Part shown: piece by piece, positions 50,470 to 62,400 of the stretch
Layout of the letters: each line of letters starts with the position of its first letter
Position numbering within the stretch: the first letter of the stretch is position 1
Assembly (NCBI GenBank): GCA_025267735.1
Contig: CM046307.1
Location: 54,555,395 to 54,619,394 of the forward strand
Source: Mactra quadrangularis
Lineage: Eukaryota > Mollusca > Bivalvia > Venerida > Mactridae
Reading direction: 5' to 3'
DNA: 64,000 bases
Position numbers and translations under genes: made by a program
The notes under the pieces: generated by a model
The model's input: only the letters and a program-made list of their open reading frames with translations
The model's database searches: none
What the model was told of the DNA's origin: nothing

Positions 50470-50612
50470 GTGCGCCGTTAAGCGTCAGTGTTGCGAGTAT
50501 GACGTTAAACGTCAGGGCAATTGCGACGTTTAGCGGTGTTTGCGACGTTTAGCGTTAGTGATGCGACGTTTAGGGTCAGATGCGACTTTTAGCAGCGTTG
50601 CGACGTGTGTTT
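50470..50612. repeat. TGCGACGTTTAGCG motif cluster 1
   Basis: At least five irregularly spaced, same-strand copies of TGCGACGTTTAGCG variants within about 140 bp, plus the near-palindrome GACGTTAAACGTC. The spacing is not constant, so it is not an ordinary tandem minisatellite. A second cluster of the same motif in the same orientation lies 1.2 kb to the right. Confidence 0.75.
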
Positions 50613-51281
50613 ATTTACGCAAAACATTTTATACATTTTTTCATTTCAAATTTTTAACAACTTACAATGGTTTCCAAATTAATTGACAATTAGGATAAAG
50701 TCCTAATAAATATCACACTAATCAAGACCACAGTGAAGTAAGTTTTGATGGTACTAAAGTGGAACATGTTATTCCACGGTTTACGAATTATTACAACGCG
50801 CTTCGTTATACAGATCTAATTTCTTAGCAGATGAAATATCATATCAATTTTGTTTAAGTTTATTTAATTTAATAATTTAAATGAATTAAATAAATAATTT
50901 TAATAAATTGTCACCACATTTCCTTACGAAATGACTTTATTTTTCGTCATCTACTTAAATTCGTATCAAGGTGACTGAACAATTTCGCCCCTACCAAACC
51001 TCGCTTACTTTGTATAGTTTTATTTATACGAATATGAGCTATGTTTGCTTTCGTTAAATGTATGTTCAGTTCTGGTCTGACCTATTCTGTCTTGGATCTG
51101 ATTTAAACCATTTCTTGACGTGATGAATAAGACATCGTATATTTTTAAATCATTTAGCAAACTGAAACACCTGGTCCCCAGTATCCATCATCGTAACCTG
51201 TATTTTCTACGTTAAGATCAAAATATCAAATCTGCAATATTTGTTTGAAGGTCTTTCGTGTAATTGATTGATAACTGACTC

Positions 51282-51307
51282 TCAATGTCAATGTCAATGT
51301 CAATGTC
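51282..51307. repeat. (TCAATG)n microsatellite
   Basis: Four perfect hexamer repeats. Confidence 0.95.
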
Positions 51308-51458
51308 TCGACCTTCGGAACGAACAAGGTTTTTGTCCGAATAAAGCCAGAGCAAAATCAATTGTAGCTCAACAAGCTAACCTCGGCTAGACTTCTTCTA
51401 TAACAAATAGGGTACAAAAATAGCAGATGTTTCACAAATGTAAGCTTCTGACGAAAAG

Positions 51459-51520
51459 TTATTCGGAACGCCTCGGTGATTGCTGCGCTTACGGAATCAT
51501 CCGAGTGGTTTTCCGAATAA
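51459..51520. mobile_element. 62-bp foldback insert with direct flanks
   Basis: TTATTCGGAACGCCTCGGTG ... ATCATCCGAGTGGTTTTCCG followed by AATAA folds into a hairpin. The flanking CGAAAAGTTA (51452-51461 and 51521-51530) is a perfect 10-bp direct repeat, three bases of which overlap the element end, consistent with a 7-10 bp target duplication. It is a minimal member of the ATTCGGAAC-core family. Confidence 0.6.
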
Positions 51521-51838
51521 CGAAAAGTTACGTTTGGAGCCATTGTTAAGACTCGTCGTTGGTAGTTCGTATGAAGGTTATCAAAATAGTGCGATAAAAA
51601 TGTCATTAGTGCGAGAGTGGTTGCATTTGAGCATTGAGGTGATTTGTAGGAACGCAGTAGTGATTGCTATTATCATTGAAGCGGTTGCTGGGGACTTTTA
51701 CAGGTTGCTAATGAACTTGAGTGATAGCCATGAAGGTCAAGATTGTTGCTATAGGCCTATAGGTAGGTTAATTCTAAGTCATAACTGTCTTTATATACTT
51801 TAGTGTTGTTCAGGTTCGATACTAAACCTTCCTTCCAA

Positions 51839-52041
51839 GTGCGACGTTTAACGTCGCACTTGCGACATTTAGCGTCCGTTGATTAGTGTGTGTCGTGTAG
51901 CCGCTAAACAGCGTCGCGACATTTATCGTCAAGACCATATCAATGCGACGTTTAGCGTTGGTTGCGACATTTAGCGACAGTGTTGCAACGTTTGTCGTCA
52001 ATTGTGGCCTTAAGCGATCTTTTGCGACCTTTAGCGGCGCT
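51839..52041. repeat. TGCGACGTTTAGCG motif cluster 2
   Basis: About eight variants of TGCGACRTTTAGCG on the same strand over 200 bp, opening with GTGCGACGTT-T-AACGTCGCAC, a palindrome with perfect 10-bp arms. It ends 20 bp before the Harbinger MITE. Spacing is irregular. Confidence 0.75.
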
Positions 52042-52064
52042 ACAGTGTATTCGCTAGAGATTTA

Positions 52065-52489
52065 GGTCCTGTTCTGTAAGGCGGTCGCTAGCTAGCGCTT
52101 TTTGAAAGCGATTCTTAGTAGCATAATAGTTCTACGGAACGATTTGCTTCAAGCTAGCAAATCCGAGATGGCAACTTTGACAAACAAAAGTTTGCAGAAT
52201 TGTAACAAATGAAAACTATTCAAATCAATTATCACTATGATTATTTTATTCAACCGCTTTGACGAAATATATGCATCAAATAAGAAGTAAGTCAGTATTC
52301 TAGAAACACGTTCCCACAGGAGGAGCAGCTATATTAAAAATGCAGGAAGCGTTCCGAATTATATACGGCTAGCAAGAAAAAAAACTTGCAACGTATCGCT
52401 AGCTGGCGATTCAGTTTGATAGTTCGTAGACCGTTCCGTAGAAAATTGCTAGGTAGAGATACAAAGCGCTTGCCTTACGGAACAGGTCC
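52065..52489. mobile_element. PIF/Harbinger-type MITE (425 bp)
   Basis: Left end GGTCCTGTTCTGTAAGGC and right end, in reverse complement, GGACCTGTTCCGTAAGGC. Flanked by TTA on both sides (52062-52064, 52490-52492), the TWA duplication of PIF/Harbinger, and the GGNCCTGTTC terminus is typical of that superfamily. Subterminal GCTAGCTAGCG motifs near the left end and CGCTAGCTGGCG further in resemble those in the 50.0-kb module. No transposase. Confidence 0.85.
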
Positions 52490-52492
52490 TTA

Positions 52493-53514
52493 AAATAATG
52501 ATCAACAATGTACATGTCAGAAACTCACTAAATCGCATAGTAGCCTACGTTTTGGTCTTTACAATACGTCATGCAACTCTAGTTTATCATTTTTTGCAAT
52601 ACCAAGATATTTGATATTTTTACTTCAGTTTCATTGTTTGTTGATAAACTAAAGGTCTTGTGATAATGTGTAACCAACTATCGTGACACTTTTAATGCCT
52701 TTGGTCAATTTTTTTGACGTCAGAAAATATTTCCATTCTTTTTGTTTGAGAACTGTTCATAAAGAAAGTTTACTTCATGGCCAAGATATGTTGATATCGT
52801 TGTGCTGACTACGTGCCAAACGGCGCAATACATTTGAGAAAATGTGTTTTTGTAAACAAGTACTTTTTTGTTTTTGTTTATTGTATTCAATTATCATATA
52901 AAGGTATAGTGATAGCGTATACGTTTCATTTGTTTTGTTATTCATCATCGAAGTTCGTTGACTTTTAAAACTATCCTGTCGTATTGTGTGATATGTGATA
53001 TTAAAATACACAAACAACAAAAACTGATATTATCTAATAATTTACGTCACCGATTGAGGAAGTTCAATCTTTGAACTGTTTTGACCACGTGACACAAAGA
53101 AAGACATTCGGAACTGTTCGGCGATTTTCTACGCAAATATCCATATATTCGGTAAAGATCGCCGTAGTGTTGCGATTGAGATGACAAAAGTTTTTTTTTT
53201 TTTCGTAGCGCTGAATTTTTGAGACAAGGTTGCAGTTTTTCACGGAATAATCTTTTTATAATAAAAAATTAGTATATACTTATTATGTAGACCGTCTTAT
53301 TTTTTCCTAGAATTGCTGATGCAAAAAATCCATTTTCCTATATAGAAATGGCATTCATTGGGAACAAATTTTAAAAGTTCTGATGAAATAAAAAATACAA
53401 TTGTATCTATTTGTAATAGCAAATGCCTGTTGATTTTTATTTAACATTTCCTGTTTTATGCAAAATATACGTTATGATCAACTATAAATTCTAGGTACAG
53501 ATGGAAAAAAATGC
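52493..53514. other. Intergenic DNA
   Basis: No supportable gene. Near 53107 a single ATTCGGAACTGTTCGGCGAT arm of the foldback family is present, with a partial partner (CGGTAAAGATCGCCG) about 45 bp on. Confidence 0.4.
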
Positions 53515-53700
53515 TTGAAGAGAGGTTCTTAGTTCAAACCTCACTAGGGGCACTGCTTATTTTGCGCAAAACAATTACCTACAGTTGTTCCACTCCGCCT
53601 ATGTGTAACAGGGAACTGAGGGATCACTTGTCAGAATGTGATTTTAATGATCACGGGTTATCGTAGAAAAATTGTTAAGTCTGCGTACATGGAAGCAGAC
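53515..53700 (+). mobile_element. SINE family 2 copy
   Basis: The B-box-like TTAGTTCAAACCTCACTAGG is followed by GGCACTGCTTATTTTGCGCA, ACAATTACCTACAGTTGTTC, CGCCTATGTGTAACAGGGAA, GTGATTTTAATGATCACGGG and ATTGTTAAGTCTGCG, the same order as in the 63.6-kb minus-strand copy. Confidence 0.7.
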
Positions 53701-54267
53701 TTTAAACCACATTTTAACTTTAACGTTTAAATGTCCTCTAATATTAAGAACAAACTAATGATATCCTGAAATTAGTTTGCATTTTCGAGTAAGATTGGTC
53801 ACTGGTCTTTTCTAGTTCTTTTTAAATAAACATCGCACTATCATAAGTATCAGTATTACTAATGTTAAATACTCATTCAGCCTCCGGCTTGGTGTGTTTT
53901 TTCATTGTTTCTGAGTCAGGCATTATTCTAGGGGTGGTAGAATTATGGTGTTTTTTGTTAAACCATTTGTTACGACAAATGGACCGTTTTCACACAATAG
54001 TTGGTTAGAGAAAAGCCCTAGATAAATGTAAGGTTTGATGAAATGATAAGTGTGAGATGTCAGAGTTATATTAGTATATAACATAAACAGGTTAAGATAT
54101 CATTTACATTTTATACATGTTGTCAACCGGTTATTTAACACCATCACTCACTCTGTTTCTTTTTTACCACTGACGATATATTTAAAAGTGTCGGCGTTAT
54201 GAGTCATACTTACTAGAACCTGTGAGAAAATCTTTTTAAAAGTACATTTTTACATCGTATAGAAGCC
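53701..54267. other. Intergenic DNA, no feature recognised
   Basis: AT-rich, no gene, repeat ends or tRNA-like block recognised. Confidence 0.4.
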
Positions 54268-54540
54268 GTCCGACTAGCTTATTTGGTTGGTTAGTTGGTT
54301 GTGTAAAGCCGGGATTTTGATTCTAGCGTCCGACAGGGGTACAGATTCAAACTTCGAACCTCATTCGGAGTGGTTACAATGTACACATGTATACCCTTCC
54401 TTGAAAATTTGACAATAATGTCAACTTTTCTCCATTGCTAAGGTATATTGAGAACTTGAGTTTTCGGCTCTGTGGAAGGGTAGGTGAGTACTTGTTATAG
54501 GCAAGGTTCCAGGAAAGCTTGGTAAGGTGTTCTGGATTTA
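54268..54540 (+). mobile_element. SINE family 1 copy
   Basis: The degenerate tRNA-like head is followed by CCCTTCCTTGAAAATTTGAC, AATAATGTCAACTTTTCTCC, AAGGTATATTGAGAAC, CTCTGTGGAAGGGTAGGTGA, GTTATAGGCAAGGTTCCAGG and AAGCTTGGTAAGGTG. The head contains TTGGTTGGTTAGTTGGTTG, a small local expansion. Confidence 0.7.
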
Positions 54541-55641
54541 ATCGAGTATAATATTACTCAGGAATAAAGTTCATGTATGAAGTTAAGTTTTGGCCGGGGT
54601 CTGCACATACTGCATCCTTTGAATCTTGTATCTTAGAATCGGACGGACCCCGATTAAGAAATAAACAACTACTACTTCAATAGGGGCGTACCCAGGGCAG
54701 AGTACTATACGCCCGAGTGTATACTTCCTGTTATCAATTATAAAAATGAAACACGAAAATGCAATAAAATTACAGTTTTAGGATGTGTGTGTATATAAGT
54801 AATAGAAATATGAGAAAGAAATTTTGAAGGGGGAGAGAATGGAGAAACACCGTCATTAAAAATATCTTATTAATTTTGAAATACAGTATATCTGTATCCA
54901 AACAATAGCTATTTTTCATAAAATTTGGTGTTTGGTGCGACCGATTTTTCATGACTCGTGCATTGATTGGACATGCATTGTATATTAACCATAATTATGA
55001 TCAGATAATTTAGTCGATTCTTATCATGTTTGAATATATATAAATATGCATTTTGTTTAGTAGTTCTGCAATACTTCACAACATATTGCATCACTGTTAA
55101 ACAGTGCGCAACATAGAACATTCTTTAACTTAAGATTATGATATTTTTCTTATCATAAATAAAATATATATTCTATTATATAATATGTATTGTTCTATTC
55201 TGTTCTGTTCTATTTTTGACGACGGCTCAGTGTTTACATTTAGTTAACAGTTTCGTAACTTCTCAAATAACAAGTTAGTAATCGTCTGCAACCCGATTTG
55301 TAAAATATAATACTCTCACACTATCTCACCGATATTCTATTTCAAGTATAACATACATAATATAAAAATTAAAATTGCGTAAGTAAACTTCAAAAAAACA
55401 GCTTAAGTATTGAGACTCGTGTCAGAAAACGACTACGTTCCATATTCACATGATTCTTTTTTTAACTACATGTATATACTACATGTATCTTGCATCTACT
55501 TATGTGAGTCTCCTTTTTCGTAATTTGTATGATTGTCCTGCAAATGTACATGTACATACATATATGTTGTTGTTTCAAATTTATATAGGTAGAGTTTATT
55601 CAATAAATGAAAGCATCATACATGATAAGTTGTTTGTTACA
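54541..55641. other. Intergenic DNA
   Basis: No supportable gene. A TTCTR microsatellite lies near 55193-55212. Confidence 0.4.
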
Positions 55642-55887
55642 GCTATTAAGACCACTTTTGTTATTTCAAAATCATGCGATTTTTTGACAATTATTAAGAC
55701 CCAAATGCCTAATTTGTGAACAAAAGGGTCTCTATAATAAGACCGTTTCGCTATTATTATTTCGCTATTATTATTATTTCGCTATTTGACAATTATTAAG
55801 ACCCAAATGCCTAATTTGTGAACAAAAGGGTCTCTATAATAAGACCGTTTCGCTACTAAGACCATCGATTTTGCTGGTCTTAATAGC
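55642..55887. mobile_element. MITE with internally duplicated module
   Basis: Ends are perfect 13-bp inverted repeats GCTATTAAGACCA / TGGTCTTAATAGC. Inside, a 72-bp block starting TTTGACAATTATTAAGACCC is present twice (about 55683-55756 and 55785-55857), separated by TATTATTTCGC repeats. Further copies of the ATTAAGACC phrase inside give it many potential end-like sites. No target duplication is clear and no transposase is present. Confidence 0.65.
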
Positions 55888-56725
55888 GGAACTTATATGT
55901 ACATCCATAATTTCTCCTAAAGCAGAAAACCTGGGTGCTGCACCCTGTTGCCTATTTTCTTCCCTGTCCCTTAATTATCCTTCATATGAAGAAACCACGA
56001 TGAAAAGCTTTTTTGAAACCCTGTTATTTTTCTGCCTCTGCGCTTCCATGCGTTCTAGAAAAATCTAAGCTAGGGATGGAGGCCGAATAAATTATATCTA
56101 TGATTAGTTAAACTATTTCTATAATATTTTTATACATACAGTGTACTTTTTTAATTGTAGAATAAAATGTAATTAAGTTCGAGAGTCAAAATTTTATTAT
56201 AATCATATAATGTCATTTACAATTAATGCAGACATCTTGAAAATTTAGGCTATATATGCTTTAATATGAATTTATTAGTATATATTTACTTTCTTGTGTG
56301 AACTAAAATAAGACATGTCTGTGATAAAAATGAATAAAAAAAATGTTCAAATCTTACAAATAAAATAATCAGAATGTGCTCAAAGCGAAATGAGAATAAT
56401 AAGTTTCATACAAAATATATAATAAGGAAATATACAGAACGCAAGAGTTATATTATTTAATATAAATGTAAGTTTACCACAAATATACATCTTAAGTAGT
56501 AAGAGTAGGAGAAAATGTTATAAGCCTTATATACTAGTCTAAATTTAGACTGAACCATTAACTAATGAAGCGTGGAATCTCATCTCCATGTAATCATGGG
56601 AAAATGTCGTATTTTTATCATCATAATACTACAACCGTATTTTATAATTGTACTATATGTACTATATATATAACTTTTACTTGATGTCTCCCCCTCTTAA
56701 ATAAGTAAACACCATATGAATTGTA
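55888..56725. other. Intergenic DNA, no feature recognised
   Basis: Very AT-rich. A 65-codon frame at 55871-56068 has no domain signal. Confidence 0.4.
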
Positions 56726-57065
56726 CGGAGCCCCTAAAGTGCCATTTTTATATTTTCACAATTATTTTTTTACGAAATATCATTTCGGTTTTACCCAATA
56801 ATCATTTTTGTTAAAACGCAATATTATTTCGGAAAACGAAAAAAATATTTCGTTTTGACGAAATTATAATTCGTAAGTACGTAAAAATCACAAAAAAGCT
56901 AAATAATCATTTCGAAAAAAAACCAACGAAATATCTTTATTTTGAAAAATCTATATTTATTATGTTTACATGTAAACGAAATTAAATTTCGTAACAACAA
57001 AATATCTTTTCGTAACAACGAAATAATCGTGAAATAGTTCAATCATGTCACTTTTGGTGCTCCGT
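56726..57065. mobile_element. TA-flanked MITE with internal ACGAAAT repeats
   Basis: Ends CGGAGCCCCTAAAGTGCCAT and, in reverse complement, CGGAGCACCAAAAGTGACAT, with TA on both sides (56724-56725 and 57066-57067). The 340-bp interior is dominated by alternating CGAAAT and ATTTCG phrases (for example TTTCGTTTTGACGAAATTAT), giving extensive self-complementarity. A TA duplication would suit a mariner-type element, but the terminal sequence does not identify the superfamily. Confidence 0.75.
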
Positions 57066-57414
57066 ATAAATACCATAGCAATTGTGATTGATGCATTGAA
57101 CGACATGCTTTACATAACTCGAGACAAATATACAGTATATATCTTTATTTACTTCATTATATTGATTTGACCTTGTGTATAAGTTGTTTTGATATAAACA
57201 CAAAAACATTAATTATTACGTATTTTTGTAATACTAAAAGAAGTATTTTTGTAAGTTTATGCTAATTTTATATTCATTTCGGAAGTAATATTATTGAGGG
57301 AGACGGGTTTGGTCATGAATAGAAGTTTTATCATGTAAATAATTAGAAATATATTTTCTTTTATCGCAATTTAAGCCGACATATTTTGTGCTTTTATTCT
57401 TGGACGAAGAAATT

Positions 57415-57625
57415 AGCCGCGGCCGTGGCGTAGTGGTTAGCATGTCTGATCTCGAATCCGGAGATCGCTGGTTCGAGCCCGGTCGCGGTAGGTCATACCC
57501 TATACATGAGTTGTCGGCATCGTGTTAGGGTAAGTTAGTACTGGTGATAGAAAAGTGTCCAGAAAACCTATAGTAGGAAGAGCAGGCCGTCGTATATATG
57601 TGTTGAATACGACGTTACTTCAGTA
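57415..57625 (+). mobile_element. SINE family 1 copy with well-preserved tRNA-like head
   Basis: The head has a clear A box TGGCGTAGTGGTTAGCA and B box GGTTCGAGCCC, with GCCGCGG/CGCGG pairing at its ends. The anticodon loop lacks T33 and no sensible anticodon can be read, so it is not a tRNA gene. The body follows: GTTGTCGGCATCGTGTTAGG, GTAAGTTAGTACTGGTGATA, GAAAAGTGTCCAGAAAACCT. It is probably the youngest family 1 head in the window. Confidence 0.7.
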
Positions 57626-59284
57626 ATTATACTAGCCTATCCTGTTTACATCAGTACCAAAAGGTGCTCAGCACCAAATCGACCTCCTTTGATATGTAAA
57701 ATGCCGATTTGTTAACAGCTTCGGTTTACGGTAAACGAACCGTTCGCCTACTCAAAAATGTTTCAATCGTATGTTGTTGTACACAATTTGAATTTTTGGG
57801 TATTTTTTGGGTGGTGCAAAAATTTGATGAAAGACGAGTGTTTGTTTACATTATGAAGATCACGTGTCTATAAACCCTGTTTATGATTTTCAGTTCCTAA
57901 TACAAGTGATAGTACATGTAGTAAATTCCTAACACACAAAAAGGACCAGGAAGGGACAGAGAAAGGGTCATAGTATTTCAGCTTGATTCAGGTTCCCTAA
58001 TACTCGTACATCATCTACCTTTTTCTGCATTGGAAGAAGAAATTAAGAGGCACGAATAAAAGAAAAGGGGAGTGGGTGTTGCGCTCTGCTATTCTGCTTT
58101 AAAGCAATAACTTAATAGTTTGTTTTAAGAATATAATTTGTCAACTCTAAGATAAGTTTAATTTAAGGAACTAACATCTCCAAACATTGTTAGAGGAGCA
58201 ACAATGTTAGTTTGGTTTGAGCCGTTTTGTCTTCATTTCGAATCAGACATTCTGGAATGAAAAGGGGCATTTTCGCAAAAATATATTTTTCTGATTTTGA
58301 ACAGACACAATTATGCTAGTTACCAGTGGAAACTACATGTATCTCAATAAGCAATTGGTTCAAATTTGATGGGTCTGTGCAAAACTAGCTTATATTCTTC
58401 TTTATTTACATGTATTTAAACAAGTTTTGTGCTAACCCATCGCACTGACACCCACTATCACTACTTAAATGATATCTACATGGTTCAAAGGTGCATTTTA
58501 CAGACTGCCATTGTTATGTGCATGGCGATAGATATTAAACGGTTAATATGGGGGTAATTATCAATCAAAAAAGGAAAAGTTAATTTTCCAGCTGATAAGA
58601 AACTCAAGTTGAAGAAACAATAGCAGCTAGTTTGCTTAATGCCTTACGACCCAGTTGCACTTTGAACCATTTTGGGGAGAAAAAGGAATTTATTTTGCAA
58701 AAATGATAATAATTTCGAGAAAAACTTTTGACTCGTATATTGTACCAAAATATTTCAAGTGAAGGAAATTGAACCATGCCAAATTGCATCATTAATGACT
58801 GTTTTGTACAATACAACTTTAGTCCAATATAGTCCGATTTTTTTATTGCGCTTGCGCGCAGCGTTTGACATTTCGCAAAGATCCTTAAAACTGACATTGA
58901 AAAACAGAAAAAGGTTCTGTGTGGTGGTTAATATGATCATTATAATACCTCCATGATTGTTATTTCGTCAACAACAGAAACTTTTGTGGCTAAATCTTTA
59001 CAATGACAATTGTTATAAGTGTTTCCATTTTCGATGCAAGGTTTAACTTAAGTGTTCGTATAATGCACCTTTGTGTGATAATTGCGTAATGTGCTTCATA
59101 CAAAGTAAAACGTACTAAAACGTTTTTAATCGAGTACATATGTACCAAAATTCACGAATTACTCACGGATATAGCCAGAATAATGGTTTAAGCCTTTGAA
59201 AAGTAACGTACAGTAATCACTTTATTATAAATGGGAAACACATGGAAAATTGATCAAAACATTAGTTAAGTTTCCTTTATACTA
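57626..59284. other. Intergenic DNA, no feature recognised
   Basis: AT-rich with no supportable gene. Overlapping short frames near 58.6-58.95 kb on both strands are not convincing. Confidence 0.4.
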
Positions 59285-59460
59285 ATTGACTTTAGCTCGA
59301 TTGTGAAACAAGTTCTTACATCTTCGATTAATTACTTTCGTAACCACTTCTTGGGTCCCCAGTACTGAGCTAGTAAGATAAAGATTCTTGCTCGAAGAAA
59401 CATCAAGGTAGGTTTTGAATGAGATTTAAACCAACGCGGAGCAATCGCTGTGTTTTTAGG
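59285..59460 (-). mobile_element. SINE family 3 fragment
   Basis: The minus-strand copy keeps the body phrases TTCTTCGAGCAAGAATCTTT, CTAGCTCAGTACTGGGGACC and CACAATCGAGCTAAA seen at 22.9 kb. The class II tRNA-like head is largely eroded. Confidence 0.6.
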
Positions 59461-62400
59461 CTTTTTGGTCACCGATCTTTTACACAAAATCCATAACGAA
59501 AATAACATTTTACTGATCTCTAGTTTTCAATTTTTTCGAACCTAAACCCTTACCCGCCTTACAGTCTGTGGTTTCAATTTCAATGAGCGTTTTTCTGTGT
59601 GTTTTATTCAGTTTCGAAGTAACACTCGTCTTACGCCAAGCGATGCCACTGATAACTGGGACTCTAACTATTGTTTGAAATTATCTTACATCTACGGAGA
59701 CCTACTAATAAATTTAGAACTTTATGCATTGAACCTCATCTCAATTTAAATATACTAAATAAAGCCGTATTAAGTAACTGATCATTATAATAAATAAATA
59801 AGTTAATGAAAATTGAGTAAGTGCAAAAAGGTCACGATACTTGTTGAATTATTTAAATACATTTAATCAATCATATCAAATAGTATCATATTATATATCG
59901 TATATATCTCACATTTAGATGAATATGTTCTTATATTCATCTATCAAACCTTTTCAATTTTAACAAAATTTATTGTTAAAAAACTGGGCGTCTTAACCCT
60001 ATTATTTCTGCTGAATTTGACATTCCAATATATATAGTTTAAATAATCAGTCTTTAGATTTAAATTTCTCAATATAATGGACATTTGACTCTACTCAATA
60101 ATTTTAAAACATTTATACAAAAATGTAAGCGTATCATAAAATCTTAATGATAAAGTTAATTATCAAATATCGGTCATTAATTATAATATGATCGCGAAAA
60201 CTGATAACATTACATTTCGGTCGGAATCAAAGTAAAATGTGTGAATGGTCCAGTTTTATTAACGATTTTGTTATATAAATAAATACATTATCAAAGAGTT
60301 TTTTGTATGAAATTGAAAGGTCTTTCAATTCGAAAAACCTTGATTTAAATATAAAACGTTTGTTTACATTATTTTTTTAAATTGCTTATCTTTTTGTAGA
60401 GATAAGCATTCAGGATTCACAATGCCGCCGTTTGTCTTGCTTTGTAAAATGGAATTATTAGCATTTAATGCCTTTCGTCACGTATGCCAAACTGTCTTTA
60501 CATGTTTTATAGAAGATTTTAATACGATATTATCAGGGTGAATCTCTTAGAACACACAAGCAGAAATGTTAATGGGGGTTTTCTCCTGCAAAATATATAC
60601 ACTAGTCAAATGTTCTAAGTATACACCTTATAAATCATATTTTATTGAGGTAACCACGAGATGAAATTTTATACCAATTTCAATAATGAAAACTGCAACT
60701 ACTATCTAATAATGTTGAAAAAAGTCTGGTCTGAAAATCAACAAAAACTTCGTTCAACGGCATTTTATTTCATTGGTGTCCAATGCAAAAGTCGTCACAA
60801 ATTTCAACCAGTATCAATAAGTTGAATGGCTTAAATGGTAACAAAGTAAAGACATTGTTACAAGGAAATAACAAAAATTTTAACCTAATATATATATGTG
60901 AACGTAACGCAAGGTGCTTTTCGCCACATTTTGTCATATTGCAATGGTCAGTTGTCCTACTCACGTTCCTCGGACAGACACCACATGTTTATTGTACAGT
61001 AAAGTTCCACTAGTAGTAATAGGGCCATCAAAATCTATAGTCTTTAAAGTTCTAGGTCTTAATATAGGGACCTTTTCTTTCATGCAATCACGCATTTTGG
61101 GACGTGAACGCCGTCTAAAATCACACGAATTTGCAATAGCCAATATGGTATTTAAAACCAAATTAATTAAATATACGTAATGTATCTCATAAACAGACGA
61201 TTCTCAATTTCATTTGATCTCATTATTTCTCACAAATGTAAGACTAAAATGTCCTGACTTAGGTAAAATGAAAATAAAATAATAAAATTCCAATTTTTTA
61301 CAATTTAAAATAATCAATACAATAATAATAAAGCAATCAATAACGACTTTCTACAAGTACATTGTAGCCTAAATTTATGCTTATAAATACGACACGTGAT
61401 AGTCGAAGCTTAAAGTTAATAAATTTTCGATTATTTGTCTTTTATGACAGGTAATGGAAACGATCATTTTTGATTTCAGCCAACGCCCGAATATCAGAAT
61501 ACACAGAGCTATGACAGACTAATAGGTTTTCCAAAAACACTAACATTTTATGTGAATGAGGCAGGCGAACTTACAATAGATCTGTAATTGAACTGCGGTA
61601 ATTGTCATTCCTGTCTTTTAAAATACAATATTTAAAGGGCTTATTACTAAATAAGAGTTGAAATTAATTTATTTGAATGAGTTTCTCTTGTGATTTTTTG
61701 AAAATTATAATTTTGTACATACTTTAACAAAGAAATTTGTAAAAAAGCTGATAATATTGAGATGTTACGTGCTTGTTCGAACGCACGCACGCACGCATGT
61801 ATGAAACAGTAGTGTTACAAGAACGTGTATGGCATGGAACTAAAACAGGGTACATACTTGTACAGCTATGTCGTCGACATGGCTTAAAATGTGTTTTATA
61901 TTTCTTACGTATATAAATGTATTTCTTAAGATTCTATACGTCACTTCGCACATACTGTTTAAAACCTTTGCAAATCAGTATGTTTTATTTTATCAAATTT
62001 CAGTAAAATTATTGTTTAATTGAACAAGTGTTAGCAATATAATTTGTAACTTCTCAGTCTTTGAAATAGATTCTGTGTCGTTGAATTACACTTACTACTT
62101 ACCATGCATGCTATTTGGCACAATTTTGTTGTTTTTGCGTTCAATGTCACTAATAATAACACTATTTTGATAAACCAACAACAGCTAGCATAAAACCTTT
62201 GTTAGGAAACAAGAAAACAAACCTGGTGATCAATATGCCTGTACAATGATTCAATAAGATCGTTTGTATAACAAAAATGCAATGATGTTCATGAATTTAC
62301 ATACCATTTTAAATAAAATTGTGACAAAATCACTTTCAAGTGTATGAATTAAATAAATTTCATAGACAGTGTATGGTATATACGCCTTTGGTAAACTAAG

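Larger units (their letters stand above)
50613..51838. other. DNA between the two motif clusters
   Basis: AT-rich. It holds a (TCAATG)4 microsatellite (51282-51307) and the 62-bp foldback at 51.46 kb. A 107-codon plus-strand frame at 51480-51803 begins inside the foldback and has no recognisable domain. Confidence 0.4.

Noticed and set aside
51480..51803. 107-codon plus-strand gene
   Set aside because: Begins inside a foldback element and has no domain signal.
57418..57490. tRNA gene
   Set aside because: A and B boxes are good, but the anticodon loop lacks T33, stems overlap badly and a SINE body follows directly.
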